In this document: positions 32,615 through 40,303 of the stretch, one piece after another
Layout of the letters: every line of letters begins with the position of its first letter
Numbering within the stretch: the first letter of the stretch is position 1
From: Megasphaera massiliensis
Lineage (GTDB): Bacteria > Bacillota > Negativicutes > Veillonellales > Megasphaeraceae
Assembly (NCBI RefSeq): GCF_000455225.1
Contig: NZ_HF954559.1
Location: forward strand, 216,803-257,105
Direction of reading: 5' to 3'
Length of the DNA stretch: 40,303 bases
Position numbers and translations under genes: made by a program
Notes under the pieces: model-generated
Seen by the model: only the letters and a program-made list of their open reading frames with translations
Databases searched by the model: none
Told to the model about the DNA's origin: nothing

Positions 32615-32956
32615 TTGACCTTGGCAAAACATAAGATTCCTAAGAATCGTTCAATTGAAGATATGTTCAAAGGGGTTCAGGAAGAAGATACCTTTGAAAC
32701 GACGGGGTGGGAAGATGATGACGCCAGCCCTCGCCGTCAACCTGTCCGAAAATCAGATAAGAAACAGACGGCCGGCGATTTTCGCCGTCAGTTCTTTACC
32801 GATGACCTTCAGGAAAAAGTAGGTTCCATCCTCCTCGATATCAAGATGGCCTATTTTAAAGACGGTGTCGGTGATATCTCCCTGGAAGTCGTGAAGGATG
32901 GCCGCAACGTCGTCATTAAAACGGCTCCCAAGACCAGTAAAAAGCTGCGTAAATAG
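32615..32956 (+). CDS. small basic/acidic cytosolic protein, TTG start, function unknown
   Basis: 113 residues: a disordered N-terminal half (acidic 22-40, basic 42-60) and a short alpha/beta C-terminal region (DLQEKVGSILLDIKMAYF, GDISLEVVKDG). The start is TTG at 32615 (AAAGGA 8 bases upstream) or TTG at 32621 (AGGTG 7 bases upstream); the latter gives a more natural N-terminus, MAKHK. Four bases after the propeller-like gene. Confidence 0.68.
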   Translation: MTLAKHKIPKNRSIEDMFKGVQEEDTFETTGWEDDDASPRRQPVRKSDKKQTAGDFRRQFFTDDLQEKVGSILLDIKMAYFKDGVGDISLEVVKDGRNVVIKTAPKTSKKLRK

Positions 32957-32991
32957 CTTTGCCGCCGCTTGTCGTTGAAGGAGGCGTGGCC

Positions 32992-33492
32992 ATGGAAAAA
33001 AAAGACCTGGAAAAACAGTTTCGCTGCGGCCCTATTACGGCGACTTATGAAAATTCAAAATGGTTTTCCGGATTTATGAAAATCTTGTTTCTCTTAGTGG
33101 CCATTTACTTTTTCTGGCTTATGATGGGGGAAACACGCCTCGTCGAACATCTCGATAACTGGGCCGTTCTTGCCTTTTGTCTGTGGCGCATCCACCGGCA
33201 AAGCGACGTCATGTGCTACGTGGCGGAAAAGGGCATTATTGTCCGCCGGCAGTTCCGGTCGCTTCACGAATTTTATGATGACCAGTTTCATACCGATCGC
33301 AGTCTGGTATTCCTTCCGTATAAGGATATCTTTGTTATCGGCGATACGTGGCAGGAAATCCAGTTGGGGCAAGCCGAAGAAGGGGGACTCGTCGTACTTC
33401 CCGTCCGTCTCCAGTTTCTGTCGAAAAAGAGCAAACAGCAGATCATCGACACCATCAAGGATATGCAGGATAAGGACGATGATGAGGTGTAA
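32992..33492 (+). CDS. membrane protein with two hydrophobic spans, function unknown
   Basis: 166 residues. Hydrophobic segments at about 24-43 and 50-62, then a soluble domain of strands and a C-terminal helix that resembles a bacterial PH-like/YcxB-type fold (LPYKDIFVIGDTWQEI); the fold is a guess. GAAGGAGG lies 7 bases before ATG 32992; the upstream in-frame TTG at 32959 is rejected for that reason. Last gene of the run; a terminator follows. Confidence 0.72.
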   Translation: MEKKDLEKQFRCGPITATYENSKWFSGFMKILFLLVAIYFFWLMMGETRLVEHLDNWAVLAFCLWRIHRQSDVMCYVAEKGIIVRRQFRSLHEFYDDQFHTDRSLVFLPYKDIFVIGDTWQEIQLGQAEEGGLVVLPVRLQFLSKKSKQQIIDTIKDMQDKDDDEV

Positions 33493-33519
33493 AGGGCAAT
33501 TTATTCGGAATATGCATTG

Positions 33520-33545
33520 ATCAGCATGGAAACATGCTGATTTTT
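33520..33545 (+). terminator. intrinsic terminator after the envelope gene run
   Basis: ATCAGCATG (33520-33528), GAAA tetraloop, CATGCTGAT (33533-33541), then TTTTT. Textbook form. Confidence 0.93.
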
Positions 33546-33582
33546 CATGATTAAAACCCTTTATCTTTTTAACGAAATAAAG

Positions 33583-33740
33583 TAAAATATGTCATATACA
33601 TCAGGAGACGGTCTGTCCTTTGTAATTACACCGCCCATGATGGATTAGTAAGGGAAACTCACAGGCTTTCGGATGGAGGGCCGGGAAGGGAGTTTCTGAC
33701 AGCCTTTAATCGTTATGTTACTCTGTAAGGAGGAATTTAC
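33583..33740 (+). promoter_or_regulatory. promoter and structured leader of the amino acid ABC operon, class unknown
   Basis: A TAAAAT -10 at 33583-33588 with a weak TTTATC -35 precedes about 140 untranslated bases. Paired arms: CTGTC 33613-33617 with GACAG 33698-33702 (closing stem), GAAACTC 33654-33660 with GAGTTTC 33690-33696, and GGCTTTC 33664-33670 with GAGGGCC 33676-33682 inside it. A stem closing a junction, just upstream of the ribosome site, is riboswitch-like, but I cannot match it to a known class. Confidence 0.5.
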
Positions 33741-34544
33741 ATGAATTGGAAAAAAATATTGGCTGCCGGTGCGTTAACGGCAGCAGCGGCTGCATTACTC
33801 GTTGGCTGCGGTACGGATAACAGCAGCCAGGCAGAGCAGAAACTGCCGGATAAAATCGTCATCGGCCTCGATGATAACTTCCCGCCTATGGGTTTCCGTG
33901 ATGAAAGCGGCAACCTCGTCGGTTTCGATATTGACTTGGCTCAGGAAGCGTCTAAACGCCTCGGCGTCCCCGTTGAATTTAAACCGATCGACTGGGATAG
34001 CAAGGAAGCAGCTCTTAAGAGTAAGCAAGTCGACCTCTTGTGGAACGGCCTGACCATTACCGACGAACGGGCTCAGCAAATTGCCTTTTCTAAGCCTTAT
34101 ATGCACAATCAGCAGCTTCTCGTCGTTCGGACCGATTCGCCGATTACCAATCGTGAAGGCCTGGCCGGCAAAATCTTAGGGACTCAGGAAGGCAGCAGCT
34201 CCATCAATGCCTTGGAAAAGAACATGGACTTCCAGAAATCCTTGTCCGAAGTTAAGAAATACGGCGATTTCGTCAATGCATTTATGGACCTTGAAATCGG
34301 CCGCATTGACGGTGTCCTCGTCGACAGTGTTGTAGGCCGGTATTATATGACCAAGAAGCCGGGTCAGTTTAAAGTCATTGATGACAAAATGGGTGACGAA
34401 CAATTCGGCGTCGGCCTGCGTAAAGATGACAATCTGCTGCGGGATAAACTCAATGATGTCTTGAAACAGATGAGTGAAGATGGTACAATGACTAAGTTGT
34501 CCCAGAAGTGGTTTAACGAAGATATTACCATAAAAGTACGGTAA
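33741..34544 (+). CDS. polar amino acid ABC transporter, substrate-binding lipoprotein
   Basis: 267 residues. Signal peptide with lipobox LVGC (Cys23), then a family 3 solute-binding fold: IVIGLDDNFPPMGFRDESGN, LVGFDIDLAQEASKRLG, DLLWNGLTITDERA and the hinge IGRIDGVLVDS. It captures a polar amino acid for the permease and ATPase downstream; the substrate (cystine, glutamine, basic amino acid) cannot be fixed from sequence. AAGGAGG precedes the ATG. Confidence 0.92.
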   Translation: MNWKKILAAGALTAAAAALLVGCGTDNSSQAEQKLPDKIVIGLDDNFPPMGFRDESGNLVGFDIDLAQEASKRLGVPVEFKPIDWDSKEAALKSKQVDLLWNGLTITDERAQQIAFSKPYMHNQQLLVVRTDSPITNREGLAGKILGTQEGSSSINALEKNMDFQKSLSEVKKYGDFVNAFMDLEIGRIDGVLVDSVVGRYYMTKKPGQFKVIDDKMGDEQFGVGLRKDDNLLRDKLNDVLKQMSEDGTMTKLSQKWFNEDITIKVR

Positions 34545-34559
34545 TCGGGAAAGATGTAC

Positions 34560-34641
34560 GAAAAACAACCTTTCGGTCAGATGACGCTGACAGCTCCCCG
34601 TCGTGGAGAGGTCCCCGGCATGGACGGAGAGGTTGTTTTTC
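34560..34641 (+). terminator. branched intercistronic RNA element with terminator-like outer stem
   Basis: AAAAACAACCT (34561-34571) pairs with AGGTTGTTTTT (34630-34640), extended by G34560-C34641. Inside are three small hairpins: GTCAG/CTGAC (34576-34580/34587-34591), CTCC/GGAG (34594-34597/34605-34608) and GTCC/GGAC (34611-34614/34622-34625), the last two with 7-base loops. The stem ends in five T. It would reduce permease/ATPase expression relative to the binding protein. Confidence 0.6.
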
Positions 34642-34691
34642 CGTGTTGCACACTGCCTGTGTGAATCGCCGTGCCTGAAAAAGGAGCCAGC

Positions 34692-35342
34692 ATGGATTAT
34701 TTAATTCAGATTGTGCCTGCCGTCGCAGCAGGCCTGAAAATTACACTGCAAATTTTTGTTATTACCATCGTCTTGAGTCTGCCCTTGGGTATCCTCATGG
34801 CCGTTGGCCGCATTTCTAAGATAGCCATCTTGCGAAAGACCATGTATGCCTATATTTATGTCATGCGTGGTACGCCGCTGATGCTGCAGATCTTGTTCAT
34901 CTATTACGGACTGCCCTTTATCATCGACGGCTTTACCCTGCCGGCCTTTCCGGCGGCCATCATCGCCTTCGTCTTTAACTATGCCGCTTACTTTGCCGAA
35001 ATCTTCCGCGGCGGCATCCAGTCCATCGACCGCGGCCAGTATGAAGGAGCCAAAGTCCTGGGGATGACCTATATTCAGACCATGCGCCGCATTATCCTGC
35101 CTCAGGTCGTAAAACGGGTTTTGCCGCCAGTGTCCAATGAAACGATTAACCTGCTCAAAGATACGTCCCTCGTCTACATCCTGGCCATGAACGACATCCT
35201 GCGCATTACGCGGTCCATCGTTCAGCGCGATTTCGATACGACGGCCTTTTTAGTTGCTGCTGTATTCTATTTATTCTTTACGTTTATCCTGACCAAAATT
35301 TTCGGTTATCTGGAAAAACGCTACGCCGTCTATGATGAATAA
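34692..35342 (+). CDS. polar amino acid ABC transporter, permease
   Basis: 216-residue inner-membrane HisM/GlnP-type permease with about five spans. The EAA cytoplasmic loop reads EGAKVLGMTYIQTMRRIILPQ, which docks on the ATPase. Start ATG 34692 has AAAAAGGAG upstream; the in-frame GTG at 34671 would swallow the ribosome site. Confidence 0.94.
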   Translation: MDYLIQIVPAVAAGLKITLQIFVITIVLSLPLGILMAVGRISKIAILRKTMYAYIYVMRGTPLMLQILFIYYGLPFIIDGFTLPAFPAAIIAFVFNYAAYFAEIFRGGIQSIDRGQYEGAKVLGMTYIQTMRRIILPQVVKRVLPPVSNETINLLKDTSLVYILAMNDILRITRSIVQRDFDTTAFLVAAVFYLFFTFILTKIFGYLEKRYAVYDE

Positions 35343-35357
35343 GGAGGACGTCTTGTC

Positions 35358-36125
35358 ATGAGTTTTATTGAAATGGACCATATCCGAAAGAGTTTCGGGA
35401 ATTTGGAAGTATTAAAAGACGTCTCCCTCCATGTAGAAGCGGGGGAAGTCGTTTCTATCATCGGCCCGTCAGGAAGCGGGAAGAGTACCTTTCTGAGATG
35501 CCTTTGCCAGTTGGAAACCATCAACAGCGGCTCTATCGTCGTCGACGGTAAGACCATGGCCAGTACGCCTGCCGGGAGCCAGCGTGCCGTCTATGCGCCG
35601 GCTCCCGACGTTCGGGCTATCTGCCGCCGCATGGGCATGTGCTTTCAGCACTTCAACTTGTTTCCGCATATGACGGTGTTGGATAACATCTTGGAAGCGC
35701 CTCGCGTCGTCAAGAAGATGAAGACCGAAGAAATCATGCCTCAGGCCGAGGAACTGCTTAAAAAGGTCGGCTTGTGGGAAAAAAGAGACACCTATCCGTC
35801 ACGCCTTTCCGGCGGTCAGCAGCAGCGTGTGGCCATTGCCCGCTCTTTGGCGATGGACCCGGATATCATGCTCTTTGACGAACCGACCAGTGCCCTTGAT
35901 CCGGAATTGACCGGTGAAGTTCTGCGCACGATACAGCAGTTGGCTGATGAAAACATGACCATGATCATCGTAACCCATGAAATGGCTTTTGCCAAAGAAG
36001 TGGCCGACCGGGTTATTTTTATGGCTGACGGCATTATTCAAGAACAAGGTAAACCGGAAGACGTCTTTGAACATCCGCAAAATGAACGGACACAAAGCTT
36101 CCTTCAATCGATGCTGCGGTTCTAA
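35358..36125 (+). CDS. polar amino acid ABC transporter, ATPase
   Basis: 255 residues. Walker [10 protein letters not shown] (35-43), signature [13 protein letters not shown], Walker B IMLFDEP with the D-loop SALD and switch His in VTHEM. A segment of about 20 residues between Walker A and the Q-loop (around 68-92, Ala/Pro-rich) is longer than in GlnQ. TAAGGAGG overlaps the end of the permease region. Last gene of the operon. Confidence 0.95.
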   Translation: MSFIEMDHIRKSFGNLEVLKDVSLHVEAGEVVSIIGPSGSGKSTFLRCLCQLETINSGSIVVDGKTMASTPAGSQRAVYAPAPDVRAICRRMGMCFQHFNLFPHMTVLDNILEAPRVVKKMKTEEIMPQAEELLKKVGLWEKRDTYPSRLSGGQQQRVAIARSLAMDPDIMLFDEPTSALDPELTGEVLRTIQQLADENMTMIIVTHEMAFAKEVADRVIFMADGIIQEQGKPEDVFEHPQNERTQSFLQSMLRF

Positions 36126-36146
36126 GCAGAACATCGTGCTGTCTTT

Positions 36147-36168
36147 AAAGCCCCGTACAGGGGCTTTT
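36147..36168 (+). terminator. terminator of the amino acid ABC operon
   Basis: AAAGCCCC (36147-36154), GTACA loop, GGGGCTTT (36160-36167), then T. A second hairpin GGGGCA/TGCCCC at 36178-36194 lies just behind. Confidence 0.9.
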
Positions 36169-36220
36169 GGTTTACATGGGGCATTCAGTGCCCCGCAGGT
36201 GGCATAGTATACCCGTTCTG

Positions 36221-36229
36221 TGCTATAAT
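36221..36229 (+). promoter_or_regulatory. extended -10 promoter of pgi
   Basis: TGC followed by a perfect TATAAT (36224-36229), 46 bases upstream of pgi. No good -35, consistent with an extended -10 promoter. Confidence 0.6.
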
Positions 36230-36274
36230 GATTTCATACGTGAATAAGACATTATTCTATCGAAAGGTAGTGAA

Positions 36275-37723
36275 GTGAACATGACACAATTAAAATTACG
36301 TTCAGGCTTTACTTTTGACGTAACCAACCTTTATGGCCCTCAGGCCGTCACGGAAGCAGAGGTAAAGGACTTTTCACCGGTCTATACCAAGGCTCATGAA
36401 GCGGTGATGAACATGCGCAAGAACGGCACCATGCCGGGACATCTCTCCAAAGACGGAGAACCGGAAGCCGTTCTTTTTACGCAGCTGCCGTATATTGAAG
36501 ATGGCAACATCAACAGCCCGGAACGTATTTTTGCCCTTGAAGAATTGGCTCGGACGACGCGCAACCGCGTCGATGCCGTCGTATTCTTAGGGATTGGCGG
36601 TTCCTATTTGGGCGGGAAAGTTTTGTTTGACGTTCAGTGCGGTGAATTTTGGAATTTAAAGAGCACGGAAGAACGCAATGGCTTCCCGAAAGCCTTCTTT
36701 GCCGGCAATAATGTTGACTCTCATAAAATGGCAGGCCTTATTCAATTCTTGAAAAATGACAGCCAGACGAAGCCGAACTATACGGTAATGGCCGTTGTCA
36801 TTTCTAAATCGGGCTCGACAATCGAACCGATGTCGAACTACATGGTCTTGAAAGAAGCTATGAGCGACGCCGGCATTGCCCTGGAAACCGTAGCCGTTAC
36901 GGACCCTCACGACGGCGGCGATAAAGAAACGCTGCTTCACGGTCTGGCTAAAAAATCGGGCTGGCCTATTTTCTACGTTCCCGATGGCATTGGCGGACGA
37001 TTCAGTGTCTTTTCTGAAGTCGGTCTCATCGTAGGCGCCTTGACCGGTTTCAGCATCCGTCAGTTCCTTGACGGTGCCCGTGATATGGATCACGCTTGCC
37101 AGAATCCGGATATTTGGAAAAATCCGGCCCTTCTCAATAGTGTCCTTAAATTCCTGGCCGGTAAAAATCATGGCCGCAGCCTGGAAGTTCTCATGCCCTA
37201 TGCCGACAGCTTGAAATCCTTGTCAGAATGGTATATTCAGCTCTTGGCTGAATCCCTCGGCAAGCGCCTTGACAAACAGGGCAATGTCGTCAACTATGGC
37301 CGTACGCCGATCGTGGCTGTCGGTACGACGGACATGCATGCGCAGACCCAGGAACATCAGGAAGGCCCGCAGGATAAAGTCGTCCAGTTCGTCTCTGTCG
37401 AAAACTGGCCCGATGACGTTACGGTACCTCATCTGTACGATGAATATCCGAAATTGGCCGCTTTCAGCGGTTTGCCTCTCAGTCAGATCTTAGAAGCTGC
37501 TCGCAGCTCTAATGCTGAAGCCCTTGCCGGTGACGGCCGTCCCAGTGCCAACTACATCATGCCGGCCATCACTCCGTATCATTTGGGCGAATTGATGTTC
37601 ATGCTCTGCCTGTCCATTGCTTATGAAGGCGAATTTGCCAACGTCGATGCCTTCAATCAGCCCGGCGTCGAAGTATACAAGAAATTCCTCGGCGGCCGCC
37701 TGAAAAAACTGCAGGAAGGTTAA
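36275..37723 (+). CDS. pgi: glucose-6-phosphate isomerase
   Basis: Interconverts glucose-6-phosphate and fructose-6-phosphate. 482 residues. Signatures: GIGGSYLGGK, VVISKSGSTIEP and GGRFSVFSEVGL; the late GVEVYKK region carries the C-terminal catalytic Lys. The start is GTG 36275, 7 bases after AAAGG; ATG 36281 two codons later is the alternative but is 13 bases from that site. The next gene, galE, begins 3 bases after the stop, linking central sugar phosphates to UDP-sugar supply. Confidence 0.95.
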   Translation: MNMTQLKLRSGFTFDVTNLYGPQAVTEAEVKDFSPVYTKAHEAVMNMRKNGTMPGHLSKDGEPEAVLFTQLPYIEDGNINSPERIFALEELARTTRNRVDAVVFLGIGGSYLGGKVLFDVQCGEFWNLKSTEERNGFPKAFFAGNNVDSHKMAGLIQFLKNDSQTKPNYTVMAVVISKSGSTIEPMSNYMVLKEAMSDAGIALETVAVTDPHDGGDKETLLHGLAKKSGWPIFYVPDGIGGRFSVFSEVGLIVGALTGFSIRQFLDGARDMDHACQNPDIWKNPALLNSVLKFLAGKNHGRSLEVLMPYADSLKSLSEWYIQLLAESLGKRLDKQGNVVNYGRTPIVAVGTTDMHAQTQEHQEGPQDKVVQFVSVENWPDDVTVPHLYDEYPKLAAFSGLPLSQILEAARSSNAEALAGDGRPSANYIMPAITPYHLGELMFMLCLSIAYEGEFANVDAFNQPGVEVYKKFLGGRLKKLQEG

Positions 37724-37726
37724 GCT

Positions 37727-38722
37727 ATGAATGTATTAGTTACCGGCGGTGCCGGCTATATCGGCAGCCATACGGTGAAGGCCCTGCTTCAAGAAGGCCA
37801 TAAGGTCGTCGTCATTGACAACCTGTCCCGCGGCCATCGGGCAGCCGTCCCGGAAGAGATTCCCTTTTACGTCGTCGACATCCACGATATTGATGGCGTA
37901 CGCCGGATTCTTGAAGACATGAACATCGATGCCGTCATGCATTTTGCGGCCCATAGCCAGGTTGGCGAATCGATGGAAAATCCGACCATTTATTACGATA
38001 ATAATGTCGTAGGCTCATATTGCCTCCTTGAAGCTGTCCGTCAGGCCAAGGTCAAATACTTCGTCTTTTCGTCGACGGCGGCTGTTTATGGCGAACCGGA
38101 AAAGACGCCGATTACGGAAGATATGCCCTACCAGCCGACCAATGTCTATGGACAGACCAAGCTCATGATTGAAATGATGTTGGCTCAGTTCAGCCGTGCT
38201 TACGGTCTGCACTATGTAGCTCTTCGCTACTTTAATGCTGCAGGAGCTGATGGCAGTGGTGCCATCGGGGAAGATCATACACCGGAAACGCACCTCATTC
38301 CTTTGATTTTGCAGACCGCTTTGGGACAGCGTGACAGCATTAAAATTTTCGGCACAGACTATCCGACGCCGGACGGGACTTGTGTTCGTGATTATATCCA
38401 CGTCACGGATCTGGCGGATGCCCACGTACGCGTCCTTCGCTACTTGTCGGAAGGCGGCGAGTCGCAGTACTTTAATTTGGGCTCTCAGAACGGCTTCAGC
38501 GTCCGGGAAATGATTGAAGCCGCCAAAAAGGTTACAGGTCGTGATTTTAACGTGGAAGAAGCACCGCGTCGTGCCGGCGATCCGGCTGTGCTCATTGCCG
38601 GATCGGAAAAAATCCGCCGCATCACAGGCTGGCAGCCGACACACAGTAAAGTAGAACAAATTATAGCCGATGCCTGGCATTGGCATCAACACCATCCGCA
38701 GGGGTATGGCGATAAAAAATAG
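37727..38722 (+). CDS. galE: UDP-glucose 4-epimerase
   Basis: Extended short-chain dehydrogenase, 331 residues. NAD motif GGAGYIG at 7-13, active-site Ser/Thr at 116-117 (FSSTAAVYG) and Tyr141-x3-Lys145 (YGQTK). Supplies UDP-galactose for envelope polysaccharides. The ribosome site GGAAGG lies in the end of pgi. Its 3' end overlaps the next reading frame by 17 bases. Confidence 0.95.
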   Translation: MNVLVTGGAGYIGSHTVKALLQEGHKVVVIDNLSRGHRAAVPEEIPFYVVDIHDIDGVRRILEDMNIDAVMHFAAHSQVGESMENPTIYYDNNVVGSYCLLEAVRQAKVKYFVFSSTAAVYGEPEKTPITEDMPYQPTNVYGQTKLMIEMMLAQFSRAYGLHYVALRYFNAAGADGSGAIGEDHTPETHLIPLILQTALGQRDSIKIFGTDYPTPDGTCVRDYIHVTDLADAHVRVLRYLSEGGESQYFNLGSQNGFSVREMIEAAKKVTGRDFNVEEAPRRAGDPAVLIAGSEKIRRITGWQPTHSKVEQIIADAWHWHQHHPQGYGDKK

Positions 38723-39278
38723 GGGTTTATCGGTCCTGCAAAAGGTGGGGAACGGTATCGTTCAACGTCGCAAGACTTGGCTTCCCTATGTGGGGATACT
38801 TGTCTGCCTTGGCGCTGTTTGGTTTTGGTGGGAAGAGCCCCAGGGACAAGTAAACATGAAACGGGATGCCTCTCAGCAGCAAGCTGAGAAGCATCCCGTT
38901 TTTGATACGCCGGAGAAGGAGGCTGAAGGAAGCCTCGTCTACGACGTAAGGCCGGCGATACAGTATAAGCCCCTGCCTGATTTATTTGGCGGCAGTTTGC
39001 CGAAGAAAGCTGTCGCCGCGGAACCAAAAGGGGGACCCGATATGTCACCGACTGCGAAATCGGTAAAGACAACGGAATCCGTTCAGCCGCAATGGACCTT
39101 GCCCACCGTTGGCGGGTCGATTCATCAAGGGAAGGATCACCTGGTCCTGTTGCAGTGGCAGGGCCAGTCGGCTGCCTGCGCTGCCGGAGAATCCTGGCAG
39201 GGCTGGTATATTGCTTATATCAACCGCCAAGCTGTAGGGCTTATGCGTGACGGAAAACTTTGGGAGATTCGCTTGTGA
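38706..39278 (+). CDS. PilP/GspC-like inner-membrane protein
   Basis: 190 residues: basic N-terminus, one membrane span (about 25-42), a Pro/Lys-rich disordered linker with a LPDLFG motif, and a C-terminal small beta domain (about 133-190: VGGSIHQGKDHLVLLQWQG, then GWYIAYINRQAVGLMRDGK) resembling the HR domain of GspC/PilP, which contacts the secretin. The secretin gene follows 19 bases on. The start is uncertain: ATG 38706 has a G-run too close for a good ribosome site, and ATG 38670 lies deeper in galE. A strong terminator-like hairpin lies inside the frame at 38859-38903. Confidence 0.72.
   Translation: MAIKNRGLSVLQKVGNGIVQRRKTWLPYVGILVCLGAVWFWWEEPQGQVNMKRDASQQQAEKHPVFDTPEKEAEGSLVYDVRPAIQYKPLPDLFGGSLPKKAVAAEPKGGPDMSPTAKSVKTTESVQPQWTLPTVGGSIHQGKDHLVLLQWQGQSAACAAGESWQGWYIAYINRQAVGLMRDGKLWEIRL
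38859..38903 (+). terminator. intrinsic-terminator-shaped hairpin inside the pilP-like frame
   Basis: AAACGGGATGC plus TCTCAGC (38859-38877) pairs with GCTGAGA plus GCATCCCGTTT (38883-38901), 18 pairs with a single C/A mismatch and a 5-base loop, and ends in five T. It lies 137 bases after the galE stop and about 50 codons into the pilP-like gene, so it could end or attenuate the pgi-galE transcript. Confidence 0.85.
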
Positions 39279-39297
39279 GGGGGAGAAAGGAAGTGTC

Positions 39298-40303
39298 ATG
39301 AAGTTTTATACCAAAGCCTGGGCGGCAGCTGTCTGTTGTTTCCTGCCCATTCAGGCGGCTGCCATCGATATTCAGGTGAGGGATGTCCCTGTTCGGACCG
39401 TTCTCGAAGGACTGGCACGGTCGGGACAGATGAATCTTATCGTCGATGACAGTGTAGAAGGCACACTCACGATGACCCTGCGGGATATTACCGTCGAAGA
39501 GGCCCTGCAGGCGATTGCGGACAGTAAAGGTCTCTATTACGATGCCTCCGGGCCGATACGGACGATTACCGGTCCTCATACCGGAAAGCGTGTAAAAACG
39601 TTTCATACATGGCGGCTCCGCTATGCCGATCCGGAAGCGGTAAAGGAAGCTGTTGAGGCAGCCGTCCCTGAAGCCGACGTACGCTGGCACGGCGATACGA
39701 ATACGGTGGTCGTCGGCGGAACCGCACAGACTCAGGCGGCTGTACAGGCCTTGGTCAAGCGACTCGATGTGCCGCCGCGGCAAGTCGATGTGTCTGTTGA
39801 AATCGCTTCCATCGATGACAGCCTGTTGAAGCAGACCGGTATCGAGTACAATTGGTCGACCGTGGAAGGCGGCGCCGCTCACAGTATTTTTTCTCTGTCT
39901 GGGACGATTCATGCCTTAGAAGAACGCGGTAAGGCGAAAATCTTAGCCCGGCCCCATATTGTAGCCAGCAATGGCAGAGAAGCTCATATCCTCATTGGCG
40001 ATAAGATTCCCGTTCAGACCGAGCATCGGTCCGGACAGGAGACGGCTATTAGTACGACCTATGAAGATGCAGGCATTAAATTGACTTATACCCCTCAAGT
40101 TCATCCGGATAATTCGGTGACGGCGGATTTATTTGCCGAAGTCAGCACGCCGGTTTTTGTCCCCGAACTGAAGGCTTACCGTATTGCGACCCGTCAGGCT
40201 CGGACGACGGTGCGCCTGCAGGAAGGCCAGCCTCTCGTTATCGGCGGCCTCATTCGCCGTGAAGACCTTGAGCATTTTCGAAAAGTCCCGATTTTGGCAG
40301 ACC
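39298..40303 (+). CDS. secretin (PilQ/GspD family), truncated by the window end
   Basis: 335 codons seen with no stop before the edge. Signal peptide about 1-22; STN/N0-type domain (about 23-90: IDIQVRDVPVRTVLEGLARSG, then VDDSVEGTLTMTLRD); an N1-type domain (about 105-160, LRYADPEAVKEAVEAA); then the secretin domain with ILARPHIVASNGREAHILIGDKIPVQ and the C-terminal signature LQEGQPLVIGGLIRRED. It forms the outer-membrane channel for type IV pili or type II secretion. ATG 39298 has AAAGGAAG upstream. Presence of a secretin is strong evidence for an outer membrane. Confidence 0.92.
   Translation, partial: MKFYTKAWAAAVCCFLPIQAAAIDIQVRDVPVRTVLEGLARSGQMNLIVDDSVEGTLTMTLRDITVEEALQAIADSKGLYYDASGPIRTITGPHTGKRVKTFHTWRLRYADPEAVKEAVEAAVPEADVRWHGDTNTVVVGGTAQTQAAVQALVKRLDVPPRQVDVSVEIASIDDSLLKQTGIEYNWSTVEGGAAHSIFSLSGTIHALEERGKAKILARPHIVASNGREAHILIGDKIPVQTEHRSGQETAISTTYEDAGIKLTYTPQVHPDNSVTADLFAEVSTPVFVPELKAYRIATRQARTTVRLQEGQPLVIGGLIRREDLEHFRKVPILAD

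Noticed and set aside
32959-32991. N-terminal extension of the 166-residue membrane protein (TTG start)
   Set aside because: The extension contains the GAAGGAGG ribosome site of ATG 32992.
1-40303. CRISPR array, prophage or insertion sequence
   Set aside because: No regularly spaced repeats, transposase, integrase or terminal inverted repeats with target duplications were seen in the window.

Overview
The window looks like chromosomal DNA of an anaerobic, amino-acid-fermenting diderm Firmicute (Negativicutes), most likely Megasphaera or a close relative. This is an inference from gene content, not a database match. Diderm envelope genes (a phosphoethanolamine transferase and a PilQ/GspD-type secretin with a PilP/GspC-like partner) sit beside Firmicute-style machinery: a HisZ-dependent short HisG, AAGGAGG ribosome sites, DUF951, and compact intrinsic terminators. 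Anaerobic markers are rubrerythrin, HydE and methionine gamma-lyase. I see no phage, insertion sequence, CRISPR array or integrase, and coding density is high.

Layout. 1-6.3 kb: lipid A-type phosphoethanolamine transferase (minus), methionine gamma-lyase, a structured leader, an NhaC-family antiporter and a convergent LysR regulator. 6.5-7.15 kb: tRNA operon Asp-Phe-Leu-Asp-Leu ending in a strong terminator. 7.2-9.7 kb: a methyltransferase fused to a CsoR-type metal-sensing repressor, then a divergent macro-domain gene and a CpXC gene. 9.7-11.5 kb: a long inverted repeat overlapping a consensus promoter, a short D,D-carboxypeptidase and an orphan OmpR-type response regulator. 11.5-13.8 kb (minus): rubrerythrin and a three-gene membrane operon containing a HAAS-domain protein. 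13.9-24.1 kb: DUF951, then the histidine operon hisZ-G-D-C-B-H-A-F-IE, followed by a HAD phosphatase and a dipeptide epimerase.

24.1-28.8 kb: trmB overlapping an ftsW/rodA gene, uracil permease, hydE and a tRNA-Ser (minus). 28.9-33.5 kb: a 2-hydroxyacid dehydrogenase and an envelope gene string (lipoprotein polysaccharide deacetylase, phosphodiester glycosidase-like protein, three proteins of unknown function). 33.5-36.1 kb: a polar amino acid ABC transporter with a structured leader and a branched intercistronic RNA element. 36.2-40.3 kb: pgi, galE and the start of a secretin/type IV pilus-type cluster that runs off the window.

How the parts fit. The histidine genes encode every step from PRPP to histidine except a recognised histidinol-phosphatase. 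The HAD gene 14 bases after hisIE is the natural candidate for that step. The methionine gamma-lyase and NhaC-type carrier may form an amino-acid catabolism/transport pair. The most unusual items are the methyltransferase-CsoR fusion, a textbook intrinsic terminator lying inside the pilP-like reading frame, the inverted repeat on the carboxypeptidase promoter, the branched RNA element inside the ABC transporter operon, and two unassigned structured 5' leaders.
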